This document shows, piece by piece, positions 1 through 5,080 of a stretch of DNA of 5,749 bases (position 1 is its first letter; each line of letters starts with the position of its first letter). A program made the position numbers and the translations under genes. Source of the DNA: an uncultured Chthoniobacterales bacterium (GTDB taxonomy: Bacteria > Verrucomicrobiota > Verrucomicrobiia > Chthoniobacterales > UBA10450); assembly GCA_955652155.1 (NCBI GenBank), contig CATPAT010000144.1, forward strand, positions 1 through 5,749. Reading direction: 5' to 3'. A model generated the notes under the pieces. The model saw only the letters and a program-made list of their open reading frames with translations, ran no database searches and was not told where the DNA came from.

Positions 1-341
1 ATATCAAACCGCAGGTAGATAAGTACACGTTTCCGGACGGCCACGAAATTTTTCTGCTGTCCGAGGGCCGGCTGGTGAACCTCGGCAACGCGACGGGTCA
101 TCCGAGCTTCGTCATGTCGAACTCGTTCTCAAACCAAGTGCTCGCTCAATTGGATCTCTGGAAGAACCGCGACACTTACAAAGTCGGCGTTTACGTTTTA
201 TCGAAAAAGCTGGACGAAGAAGTGGCGCGTCTGCACTTGGAAAAAATCGGGGTCAAACTGACCAAGCTCAGCAAAGCACAAGCCGATTATCTCGGCATCC
301 CGGTGGACGGCCCGTTTAAATCAGAGCACTACCGTTATTGA
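1..341 (+). CDS. ahcY: S-adenosylhomocysteine hydrolase, C-terminal 112 residues (5' end outside the window)
   Basis: This cytosolic NAD-dependent enzyme of the activated-methyl cycle splits S-adenosylhomocysteine into adenosine and homocysteine, removing the inhibitory product of methyltransferases. The reading frame is open from base 3, so only about the last quarter of the usual ~430-470 residues is present. Visible family signatures are IKPQVDKYTFPDG at the left edge, LVNLGNATGHPSFVMS, FSNQVLAQLDLW, and the terminal PFKSEHYRY. In known structures the C-terminal Lys and Tyr of this tail reach into the neighbouring subunit and contact its NAD, so an intact tail suggests a functional gene. 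The GTG at 75 is an internal Val codon, not a start. The stop TGA (339-341) lies inside the last codons of the convergent PEP-CTERM gene, and no terminator with a T-tract follows. The identification is essentially certain. Confidence 0.97.
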   Translation, partial: IKPQVDKYTFPDGHEIFLLSEGRLVNLGNATGHPSFVMSNSFSNQVLAQLDLWKNRDTYKVGVYVLSKKLDEEVARLHLEKIGVKLTKLSKAQADYLGIPVDGPFKSEHYRY

Positions 342-969
342 TCCGCTGGTGACGCTTCACCGCGCGGATAAATAAAAAGCCGGAGAGCGAGCTCAACAGG
401 AGAACGCCGACTGCCGGTTCAGGCACCGGCTGAATCGCTACCAGATCGAAGAACGCGGTGTTATCTGCGCCGTTTGCCACTGACTCGAAAGTCAGGGTGT
501 GATCTCCTGAACTGGCAACGAAGTTAAAGGAACGGATGGTGAACGGTTGCCCAGTGGCGGTCGCGTCATTCCCGATGACAAGCGAATCAAGCAGAACTTG
601 ATAGGCAAGGTTGCCCGCCGCGCCGTGTCCGTTGTCAGAGCGTCCCGCAACCAAATATGAGAGCTGATAAGTTCCGGGAAGGCTGAACGTGATTGACTGG
701 GAGAACGCACCAGGATTGTTGGCCGATTGCAGAAAAGCGTACTGATTGCCATCCGGCGCCAGCGGCCCGAAGAATCCAGCGCCGGGCGCATTGATGATTC
801 CCGCATTATTAAGGAACGTCCAGGTCGCTCCACTCGGATCATACAAGAATGAATTCGAACTCAGCACTGGCGTCTCGAAACTGCCGTTCGCGACGCTCTG
901 ACCAAAGGAGGACGCGAGTGCGCCCAGCCAAATTGCAACTGCTGCCGTCAACCCTGTCGCTCGCCTCAT
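316..969 (-). CDS. PEP-CTERM sorting-domain protein with an NGSFE-type beta-sandwich domain
   Basis: This is a secreted surface protein of 217 aa. An N-terminal signal peptide (residues 1-24, basic MRR, then a hydrophobic core ending SSFGQ) leads into a domain opening with VANGSFETP (27-34). That opening is typical of galactose-binding-like (DUF642-like) domains of PEP-CTERM proteins. The C-terminus has the tripartite sorting signal: PVPEPA (181-186), a hydrophobic helix (about 187-201), and a basic cluster RAVKRHQR (202-209). Such proteins are recognised by an exosortase and are often linked to exopolysaccharide production; no exosortase is in this window. An eight-residue tail (INNGSALI) follows the basic cluster, which is longer than usual, and its codons overlap the 3' end of ahcY. 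I chose ATG 967-969 over the GTG at 976-978 because AGGTGA lies five bases before that ATG and overlaps the GTG. The biological ligand is unknown. Confidence 0.9.
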   Translation of the reverse strand: MRRATGLTAAVAIWLGALASSFGQSVANGSFETPVLSSNSFLYDPSGATWTFLNNAGIINAPGAGFFGPLAPDGNQYAFLQSANNPGAFSQSITFSLPGTYQLSYLVAGRSDNGHGAAGNLAYQVLLDSLVIGNDATATGQPFTIRSFNFVASSGDHTLTFESVANGADNTAFFDLVAIQPVPEPAVGVLLLSSLSGFLFIRAVKRHQRINNGSALI

Positions 970-974
970 TATCT

Positions 975-980
975 TCACCT
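975..980 (-). promoter_or_regulatory. Shine-Dalgarno sequence that fixes the PEP-CTERM start
   Basis: Read on the minus strand, AGGTGA stands five bases before ATG 967-969. The GTG at 976-978 is part of this motif, so it is unlikely to be the start. This is the clearest ribosome-binding site in the window; most other genes here lack one. Confidence 0.7.
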
Positions 981-1025
981 AATTTCGATCGAGAACTGAT
1001 GCAACGTGTTTTGGCAGCAGCTTTC

Positions 1026-1397
1026 CTACCAGAACGATTTCTGCACTTCGACTTGCGTCGCTTCAACGTAAGAACATCCCGGAGCTCTGCCGCGACGCCA
1101 TTTCCCCCAAACGTGCACAGTCCGACGATCGTGCGCGGCATCGGTCAGGATTTTCGATTCCCGAAAGGGCGCTGCCATTGAGACCGATGTCGATCTTCCG
1201 GAATGAAAAACGAACATGACTTGTGAAGCGCAGGATTCGCCCGGATACAAGCTTACTTTTCCGGTCTCATCGAAGCCTGCACCGGCTCGCGCCCCGGTTG
1301 CACTGATCGCAGCCGGCCTCGGCCGTTCGGGTTCACCGCAACTGGCGAGCATCAACAGGATCGCAAACGAAAACGCCGAATATCCAAACAACTTCAT
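1026..1397 (-). CDS. Small predicted lipoprotein of unknown function
   Basis: The product is 123 aa. A hydrophobic signal segment (residues 5-19) ends in the lipobox LASC (17-20), so Cys20 should be lipidated by Lgt and the mature protein of about 104 aa tethered to a membrane. A Pro/Ala-rich linker (22-42) follows. The C-terminal part (about 46-123) holds two further cysteines (Cys56 in GESC and Cys108 in APGCSYVE) that could form a disulfide, and Trp97 and Trp100 in WGKW. The alternating VEATQVEVQ pattern suggests a small beta domain, perhaps OB-like, but that is a guess. I do not recognise a named family. It ends 56 bases before the PEP-CTERM start and begins 82 bases after the 155-aa gene stops, all on the same strand, so co-transcription is possible. 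There is no clear Shine-Dalgarno; a palindrome (1414-1426) sits just upstream of the ATG. Confidence 0.75.
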   Translation of the reverse strand: MKLFGYSAFSFAILLMLASCGEPERPRPAAISATGARAGAGFDETGKVSLYPGESCASQVMFVFHSGRSTSVSMAAPFRESKILTDAAHDRRTVHVWGKWRRGRAPGCSYVEATQVEVQKSFW

Positions 1398-1413
1398 TTC
1401 TGTTTACTGGGTG

Positions 1414-1432
1414 GAGCGTCACGCTCTTCGAC
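1414..1432 (-). repeat. REP-like palindrome upstream of the lipoprotein gene
   Basis: GAGCGTCACGCTC (1414-1426) is a perfect 6-bp inverted repeat around one base. On the minus strand it is preceded, two bases away, by GTCG (1432-1429), a one-base variant of the GTAG foot seen in the other two elements. It lies 16 bases upstream of the lipoprotein ATG, in an 82-bp intergenic gap. As an RNA hairpin the tight centre means only the outer pairs would form. A dyad protein site is the alternative. Only its similarity in layout to the elements at 3200-3222 and 5051-5072 makes it notable. Confidence 0.4.
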
Positions 1433-1479
1433 AAATCTTTCTCCGTTCCAAGTGATACGGTGCAGGATTTTTTTGGTTT

Positions 1480-1947
1480 TTAAACTGCGAACGAGAACGG
1501 TGCGCCCTTGTCAGGCAATTCGAAATACCAGCTTCGCGGCTGTGGCTCATCCGTTCCGTTACTCCACCTGTCGCCGATCGAAAAAACTCTTCGAGATACT
1601 TTGTGCATCTTGCCGTCCGCACCGAGCTCGAAAAAGTCCAGGGTCACCGAATTGTCCCCTTCAAGTTCACCGGAGCAAACGCGAGGGAGCGGACGTCCGT
1701 CTCGATAACGAAACAGGGCGACCTGAAACGACGGCTGAGCGCCATCGCCCGTGATGCTGATGTAGCCGTTTTGCTTGTCGATCACTTGCGCGTTACCTAG
1801 CCAGGCGCGCGGCGGAGCTTCCAAAGTCTTGTCGGGCAAACGGAGAAAATAATCCACCACCGTCATTTTCCTTTCGTCGGCAGCACGGAGCGAGAGGCCA
1901 AGACAAAGACCGAGCGCCAGGCCGACAAAGATCGACAGTCTTTTCAT
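1480..1947 (-). CDS. Secreted 155-aa protein of unknown function
   Basis: A signal peptide (MKRL, then a Leu/Gly/Ala core up to LRAAD, residues 1-23) predicts export across the inner membrane. The mature part of about 132 aa carries DYFLRLPDK (32-40), PPRAWL (45-50), IDKQNGYISITGDGA (56-70) and a stretch of probable beta strands (VALFRYRDGRP 76-86, LDFFELGADGK 103-113). It ends FELPDKGAPFSFAV. Cys91 is the only cysteine in the mature chain. The wording resembles uncharacterised exported proteins that I associate with Verrucomicrobia, but I cannot name a family or function. The gene starts 27 bases after the stop of the upstream minus-strand gene, which suggests co-transcription. No convincing Shine-Dalgarno precedes the ATG at 1945-1947. 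Start choice is supported by the typical signal-peptide n-region. Confidence 0.8.
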   Translation of the reverse strand: MKRLSIFVGLALGLCLGLSLRAADERKMTVVDYFLRLPDKTLEAPPRAWLGNAQVIDKQNGYISITGDGAQPSFQVALFRYRDGRPLPRVCSGELEGDNSVTLDFFELGADGKMHKVSRRVFSIGDRWSNGTDEPQPRSWYFELPDKGAPFSFAV

Positions 1948-1974
1948 TTCAGCCGCGGATCGTGGCTGAACTTA

Positions 1975-2634
1975 TCAACTCGCTGTCACACTCACGGCGT
2001 CGCTCGCCTGGCCGATTTCTTTGCCATTCGTCACGGCACGAGCGGTGTATTTGAGTTCGCCTTTGCCGGGCGCGGTGTCGATCGCCGGCGTGCGGAAAAA
2101 GAACCCGACTTTCTGTGGAGATTCGTCGCCTTTGCCCTGGCGATACAGATTGATCCCGGAAACGCCGCCGCCGGCTTTACGGAACGGAATCGTAACAAAG
2201 TTTCCGGTCTGGCGCGCGCGACCGAGCTCGGCCTTGTAATTCGCAGCCTCGAATTTCCCGGTGTCTATTTTGAGTTTCTTGCCGATGTCGGCACTGAATT
2301 TCGCCTGGGCTTTGATTCGTTCCACGCGCGCTTGCCGGCGGGTGTCAATTCCGGGCCGCACCGGAGTCGGCGCGCTCGCGCCCGCGGGAAGATCGACATA
2401 ATCGCCGGAAGATTGTCCGCTCAGAACGGCATTGGCGACATGACCGGGATCGGCATCGATGTCGGGACCGAGCGTGGTTAAAATGTGCACGGCGTAGTTC
2501 GAATCGTTGACCGCGTTCGTGATCTCGGTTTCGCTGAATCCGAGATCCTTTCCGGCTTTCGGAAACTCTTTGGCGAAATTGCTATACCAGTCGATGCGAC
2601 CGGCCCGGTCGGCAGGAAAATAGGATTTGCTCAT
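1975..2634 (-). CDS. Cytosolic-looking protein with a C-terminal fibronectin-III-like domain, function unknown
   Basis: The product is 219 aa without signal peptide or membrane segment. Residues 1 to about 130 look mostly helical: MSKSYFPADRAGRIDWYSNF, then an acidic helix with DLGFSETEITNAVND, and a Lys/Arg-rich helix near 98-122. Residues about 145-219 look like a beta domain, with VTIPFRKAGGGVSGINLYR, then IDTAPGKGELKYTARAV and a closing ASDAVSVTA. That spacing fits a fibronectin type III-like fold, as in other uncharacterised proteins of this architecture in environmental bacteria. I do not know its role. The frame also has a GTG at 2653-2655, but neither start has a well-placed Shine-Dalgarno; I prefer ATG 2632-2634 because MSKSYFP begins the recognisable N-terminus. 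The SET gene ends 48 bases upstream on the same strand. Confidence 0.75.
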   Translation of the reverse strand: MSKSYFPADRAGRIDWYSNFAKEFPKAGKDLGFSETEITNAVNDSNYAVHILTTLGPDIDADPGHVANAVLSGQSSGDYVDLPAGASAPTPVRPGIDTRRQARVERIKAQAKFSADIGKKLKIDTGKFEAANYKAELGRARQTGNFVTIPFRKAGGGVSGINLYRQGKGDESPQKVGFFFRTPAIDTAPGKGELKYTARAVTNGKEIGQASDAVSVTAS

Positions 2635-2636
2635 AC

Positions 2637-2657
2637 GTGGCAGAGGTGTTGCCACCT
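2637..2657 (-). other. Two overlapping, mutually exclusive small hairpins in the leader of the 219-aa gene
   Basis: On the minus strand, AGGTG (2657-2653) and CACCT (2648-2644) can pair around a GCAA tetraloop. GTGGCA (2655-2650) can instead pair with TGCCAC (2642-2637) around a 7-base loop. The two pairings use the same bases, so only one can form at a time. The structure ends two bases before the ATG at 2634. It is small and could be chance. No ligand-binding riboswitch class is recognisable. Confidence 0.25.
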
Positions 2658-2682
2658 TGATAACGCCGTCGCACCGAACCGG

Positions 2683-3195
2683 TCAAGACTGCTTCGAGAC
2701 CTTGCGTGCGAGATAAGCCGAGAAATAGCCGGCGTATTTCCTTTGCAATTCCGGCTTCTGCCAATCCTTGCCCGTCAGGACTTTCCGGCAGTTCTTGGCG
2801 CCGCAATTGCATTCGGCCGAGTAATCATCGTCATCGGTCATCGCCCAATCGTGGGTCAGTTCTTCGCCCACGCGAATCTCACGCATGGCGACAAACGTGA
2901 TCTCGCCGCGGAGGCCAAGGTTCGGATCGCAGGAATGATTGCTATACAACATCGACAATTCTCGTTCGACGGCATTCACCGGCGCGATGAACAAGTTGTC
3001 GTCGATCTGGATTTCGACCGGCCCGATGTGTGGCGTGATTTCGCGACGCAAAGTTTCGCGGTCGACAATGTGTCCGCCTTTCACGACGACGATCTCGCCT
3101 TGGGCGATGTCGGCTTTCGCAAATAAGCCGCGCCCATGGATTTTGCTCTCGCGGACTTCCGTTTTCGGTGAGCGATAAGACAGCGGTATCATCAT
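2683..3195 (-). CDS. SET-domain protein, probable protein-lysine methyltransferase
   Basis: This compact 170-aa SET protein would transfer methyl groups from S-adenosylmethionine to lysine side chains; the substrate is unknown. In order: the entry to the fold ESKIHGRGLFA (16-26); the SAM-binding and pseudoknot signature NHSCDPN (86-92); GEELTHDW (110-117); and a post-SET motif CNCGAKNC (129-136). Cys89 with Cys129, Cys131 and Cys136 matches the four-Cys zinc site of eukaryotic post-SET enzymes. His115 and Trp117 occupy the places where many SET enzymes have an aromatic residue and the catalytic Tyr (GEELTYDY). This may be a feature of a bacterial subfamily or a change in activity. The frame is open much further upstream, but ATG 3193-3195 is preferred because the SET fold starts near residue 12 and the earlier frame runs over the divergent exporter. 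It is a probable cytosolic enzyme. Confidence 0.88.
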   Translation of the reverse strand: MMIPLSYRSPKTEVRESKIHGRGLFAKADIAQGEIVVVKGGHIVDRETLRREITPHIGPVEIQIDDNLFIAPVNAVERELSMLYSNHSCDPNLGLRGEITFVAMREIRVGEELTHDWAMTDDDDYSAECNCGAKNCRKVLTGKDWQKPELQRKYAGYFSAYLARKVSKQS

Positions 3196-3235
3196 AATTG
3201 CGGCCGTTACGGCCGCCTCTACAGTTGTCGATCTA
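3196..3235. promoter_or_regulatory. 40-bp divergent gap between the SET gene and the MFS gene
   Basis: The two start codons (3195 on minus, 3236 on plus) are only 40 bases apart, and a 17-bp perfect palindrome fills nearly half of the gap. Two full promoters do not fit here without overlapping each other or reaching into the coding regions. I see no convincing -35/-10 pair and no Shine-Dalgarno for either gene. The gap may hold shared or overlapping promoters, leaderless starts, or an annotated start that is slightly off. Confidence 0.4.
3200..3222 (-). repeat. REP-like palindrome with GTAG foot between SET and MFS genes
   Basis: GCGGCCGTTACGGCCGC (3200-3216) is a perfect 8-bp inverted repeat around one base. 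On the minus strand it is preceded by GTAG (3222-3219) and a two-base spacer. GTAG at the 5' foot of a short GC-rich hairpin is the hallmark of REP elements associated with RAYT tyrosine transposases. It could equally be an operator dyad for the divergent pair. It lies four bases from the SET ATG and 13 bases from the MFS ATG. Confidence 0.55.
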
Positions 3236-4546
3236 ATGAGAAACCGCCAGGCCGCCGTCATTTTCATTTTAGTCACGGTGACCCTCGACGTTCTTGCGAT
3301 GGGTTTAATCATTCCGGTTTTGCCGAAGCTCATTCTCGATTTTCTCGGCGGCGTGATGACCGATACGGCGAAATGGAGTGGGCGATTTGCGGTGGTCTTC
3401 GCGCTAATGCAGTTCTTTTTCTCACCATTGCTCGGCGTTTTGTCCGATCGCTTTGGCCGACGCCCGATCATTCTGCTTTCCAATCTCGGGCTCGGCTTGG
3501 ATTACATTGTGATGGCGATGGCGCCGAGTCTCTACTGGCTTTTCCTTGGCCGCGTCATTTCCGGCATTACCACATCGAGCATCCCAACAGCGATGGCCTA
3601 CATCGCTGACGTAACACCAAAGGAAAAACGCGCCGGCGCTTTCGGCATGATCGGGGTTGCTTTCGGAATCGGATTTATCCTGGGTCCAGGTCTTGGAGGA
3701 TTGCTGGGCAAGAGCGATCCACGTCTCGCTTTCTGGGTGGCGGCCGGACTAAGTTTGATGAACTGGCTTTGGGGGTTCTTGTTCGTTCCGGAATCACTGC
3801 CGTCGGAAAAACGACAGAAGTTTGCTTTGCGACGCGCCAATCCGGTCGGCTCGCTCAAACTTTTGCGCTCGCATCACGAACTCTGGCGGCTCGCCACGAT
3901 TCAGTTTCTCGCATACCTCGCGCACAATATCTTTAGCGTCTGGGCACTTTACGGCATGTATCGATATGCCTGGAACACCGATGACACTGGTTACTCTCTC
4001 GTCTTCGTCGGAATCGTCACGGCAATCATTTCCGGCGGCTTGACCGGACGAATGGTTAAACGCTTTGGCGAAAAAGCGACGCTCTATATTGGTCAGTTTT
4101 TCGGTGCTTCGGGAATGTTTATAGCTGGCCTCGCGAAAACGGGCGCACTGTTCGTCACCTCGATTCCAATCATCTCTCTCTGGAATATTTCCATGCCGGC
4201 CGCACAAGGTATGATGACGCATCGCGTGAGCGAGCGCGAGCAGGGCGAACTACAAGGCGCACTTCAGAGCATGCGTTCGATCACGTTTATTATTGGGCCA
4301 TGGATGTTTCTCAAGATCTTCGGTTGGTTTATCGATCCGAAATATGCCCTTCACTTGCCGGGCGCGCCGTTCTATCTCGCAGCGGCGTTGCTCTTCGCTG
4401 CCATGTTAATGTCGACGCGCATCAAACAAGATGCGCCGGTCGCGCCAAGATCGACATCTATTCCTCCCCCTCCCGATGTCGTGCCGCCGGAAAGCATTCC
4501 TTCCGGGCCGATCGCGCCCATCATGGATCAAAAAGAAAACATTTGA
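3236..4546 (+). CDS. TCR/Tet-family MFS exporter with a proline-rich C-terminal tail
   Basis: This inner-membrane proton-driven drug or metabolite exporter of the major facilitator superfamily has 436 aa and about 12 predicted membrane segments. Family marks: LDVLAMGLIIPVLP in helix 1 (17-30), with the acidic residue (Asp18) that TetA proteins carry there; motif A GVLSDRFGRRP (67-77); GRVISGITTSS (105-115) with the motif B Arg; the motif C-like GFILGPGLGGLLG (146-158); and EQGELQGALQSMRS (335-348) in the second half, a Tet-family signature. The charged central loop (about 189-212) separates the two halves. The last ~35 residues (400-436) are Pro/Ser-rich, with PPPPDVVPP, beyond the last helix and longer than usual for TetA. 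Overall likeness to TetA does not prove tetracycline export; many environmental members have other substrates. The start ATG has no Shine-Dalgarno. The next gene begins 31 bases after the stop. Confidence 0.92.
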   Translation: MRNRQAAVIFILVTVTLDVLAMGLIIPVLPKLILDFLGGVMTDTAKWSGRFAVVFALMQFFFSPLLGVLSDRFGRRPIILLSNLGLGLDYIVMAMAPSLYWLFLGRVISGITTSSIPTAMAYIADVTPKEKRAGAFGMIGVAFGIGFILGPGLGGLLGKSDPRLAFWVAAGLSLMNWLWGFLFVPESLPSEKRQKFALRRANPVGSLKLLRSHHELWRLATIQFLAYLAHNIFSVWALYGMYRYAWNTDDTGYSLVFVGIVTAIISGGLTGRMVKRFGEKATLYIGQFFGASGMFIAGLAKTGALFVTSIPIISLWNISMPAAQGMMTHRVSEREQGELQGALQSMRSITFIIGPWMFLKIFGWFIDPKYALHLPGAPFYLAAALLFAAMLMSTRIKQDAPVAPRSTSIPPPPDVVPPESIPSGPIAPIMDQKENI

Positions 4547-4577
4547 GCATTTGGTCCGAGTCAGCGATTGAAGCGAT

Positions 4578-4973
4578 GTGAAAGCAACTCCGCGTTGCCT
4601 GATCGTCGCCCTGACGATCTGCTCCTGGATCGCGATCTCCAATCACTGCGCGTTTCGCGCGATCGCCACAAAAGCCGATGCGGCCCAGAGCGGTTGCCCC
4701 TTTCATTCCAAACCGGCGAAGCCGCAACCGCAACCCGCCGGAACCGAGTGTTGTAAAATCCTTCGTGCTGTCTCGACAACGCCGGCAAAGATCCTTGCGC
4801 CGGCAATCGTCGATCTTATTCATGTCGATCTTCCCTTGGCGAAGTTTGCGGCTTTCGCGCCGCGAAAAATTTCGTTCACTCCACTAACGCTCGATACCGG
4901 ACCGCCCGGCCGAACGTCATTTGTTGAATTGATCGGGAGCATGCGCGCGCACGCTCCACCATCGCCCGCGTAA
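4578..4973 (+). CDS. Small Cys-rich exported protein, probable metal-locus accessory
   Basis: The product is 131 aa. Residues 1 to about 30 form a signal-peptide-like region (MKAT, then a hydrophobic stretch CLIVALTICSWIAIS) ending before NHCAFRAIA. A Cys/His segment follows: GCPFHSKP (39-46) and ECCKIL (57-62). Together with His23 and Cys24 it gives a possible soft-metal ligand set. The C-terminal part has LDTGPPGRTSFVELI (105-119), and AHAPP near the end. This layout resembles small uncharacterised exported proteins next to copper/silver efflux genes, though I cannot name a family. The start is the GTG at 4578-4580; an in-frame TGA at 4569-4571 leaves no earlier start. It lies between the exporter (31 bases upstream) and the metal-binding protein (107 bases downstream), all on the same strand, so a metal-related role is inferred mainly from the neighbour. 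Confidence 0.72.
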   Translation: MKATPRCLIVALTICSWIAISNHCAFRAIATKADAAQSGCPFHSKPAKPQPQPAGTECCKILRAVSTTPAKILAPAIVDLIHVDLPLAKFAAFAPRKISFTPLTLDTGPPGRTSFVELIGSMRAHAPPSPA

Positions 4974-5017
4974 TCACGCGACCACTGCGTTCTGCTTGCA
5001 GGGCAACCGCTTCTGCC

Positions 5018-5033
5018 AGTCCGGCGTCGGACT
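5018..5033. repeat. Perfect 6-bp hairpin AGTCCG-GCGT-CGGACT
   Basis: A perfect 6-bp inverted repeat around a 4-base loop lies in the middle of the 4997-5073 segment, 45 bases after the stop of the Cys-rich gene. There is no following T-tract on either strand, so an intrinsic terminator is unlikely. It is best read as an inner stem of the repeat element. Confidence 0.45.
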
Positions 5034-5050
5034 TGCCGCTTTTCCAGCTA

Positions 5051-5072
5051 GCAGGCGAGGCGCCTGCCCTAC
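5051..5072 (-). repeat. REP-like palindrome with GTAG foot upstream of the metal-binding gene
   Basis: GCAGGCG (5051-5057) and CGCCTGC (5061-5067) form a perfect 7-bp stem with a 3-base loop. On the minus strand GTAG (5072-5069) stands one base before the stem, the same layout as at 3200-3222. It ends 8 bases before the ATG of the metal-binding gene, where a Shine-Dalgarno would be expected and none is seen. In the mRNA of that gene the hairpin would sit close to the ribosome footprint. Confidence 0.55.
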
Positions 5073-5080
5073 AAACAGAA

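Larger units (their letters stand above)
4997..5073. mobile_element. 77-bp REPIN/MITE-like segment with inverted ends
   Basis: The left end TGCAGGGCA (4997-5005) and the inverted right end TGTAGGGCA (5073-5065 on the minus strand) match at 8 of 9 bases. Between them lie two strong palindromes (5018-5033 and 5051-5067). Paired REP-like units in opposite orientation with a spacer are the structure of REPINs. The segment fills most of the gap between the Cys-rich gene and the metal-binding gene. No target-site duplication is evident by eye. Multiple genomic copies would be needed to confirm mobility. Confidence 0.4.

Noticed and set aside
343..367. Hairpin after the ahcY stop (GGTGA-CGCT-TCACC with flanking CCGC/GCGG) as a terminator
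   Set aside because: It is followed on the plus strand by an A-rich stretch rather than a T-tract, and it lies inside the coding end of the PEP-CTERM gene.
849..1181. Plus-strand 110-codon frame across the PEP-CTERM/lipoprotein junction
   Set aside because: It is Arg/Ser-rich shadow sequence opposite the signal peptide of one gene and the C-terminus of another, with no start signal or domain.
1467..1482. Plus-strand T-run as an intrinsic terminator
   Set aside because: There is no stable GC stem before it and no plus-strand gene ends there. On the minus strand it is an A-run after a stop codon.
2485..3126. Long plus-strand open frame of 213 codons
   Set aside because: It lies antisense to the SET gene and the N-terminal half of the 219-aa gene, crosses the gap between them, and its translation has no recognisable domain. 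The opposite strand has clear SET motifs.
1..3195. A functional methylation unit linking ahcY and the SET gene
   Set aside because: AhcY would recycle the product of any SAM-dependent enzyme, but the two genes are on opposite strands with four unrelated genes between them.
3196..3483. Upstream extension of the SET frame to position 3483
   Set aside because: It would overlap the first 80 codons of the exporter, and its translation lacks any domain. The SET fold begins just after ATG 3195.
3236..4546. Calling the exporter a tetracycline-resistance determinant (tetA)
   Set aside because: Family likeness to TCR/Tet is clear, but there is no adjacent TetR-type regulator and substrates cannot be read from these motifs.
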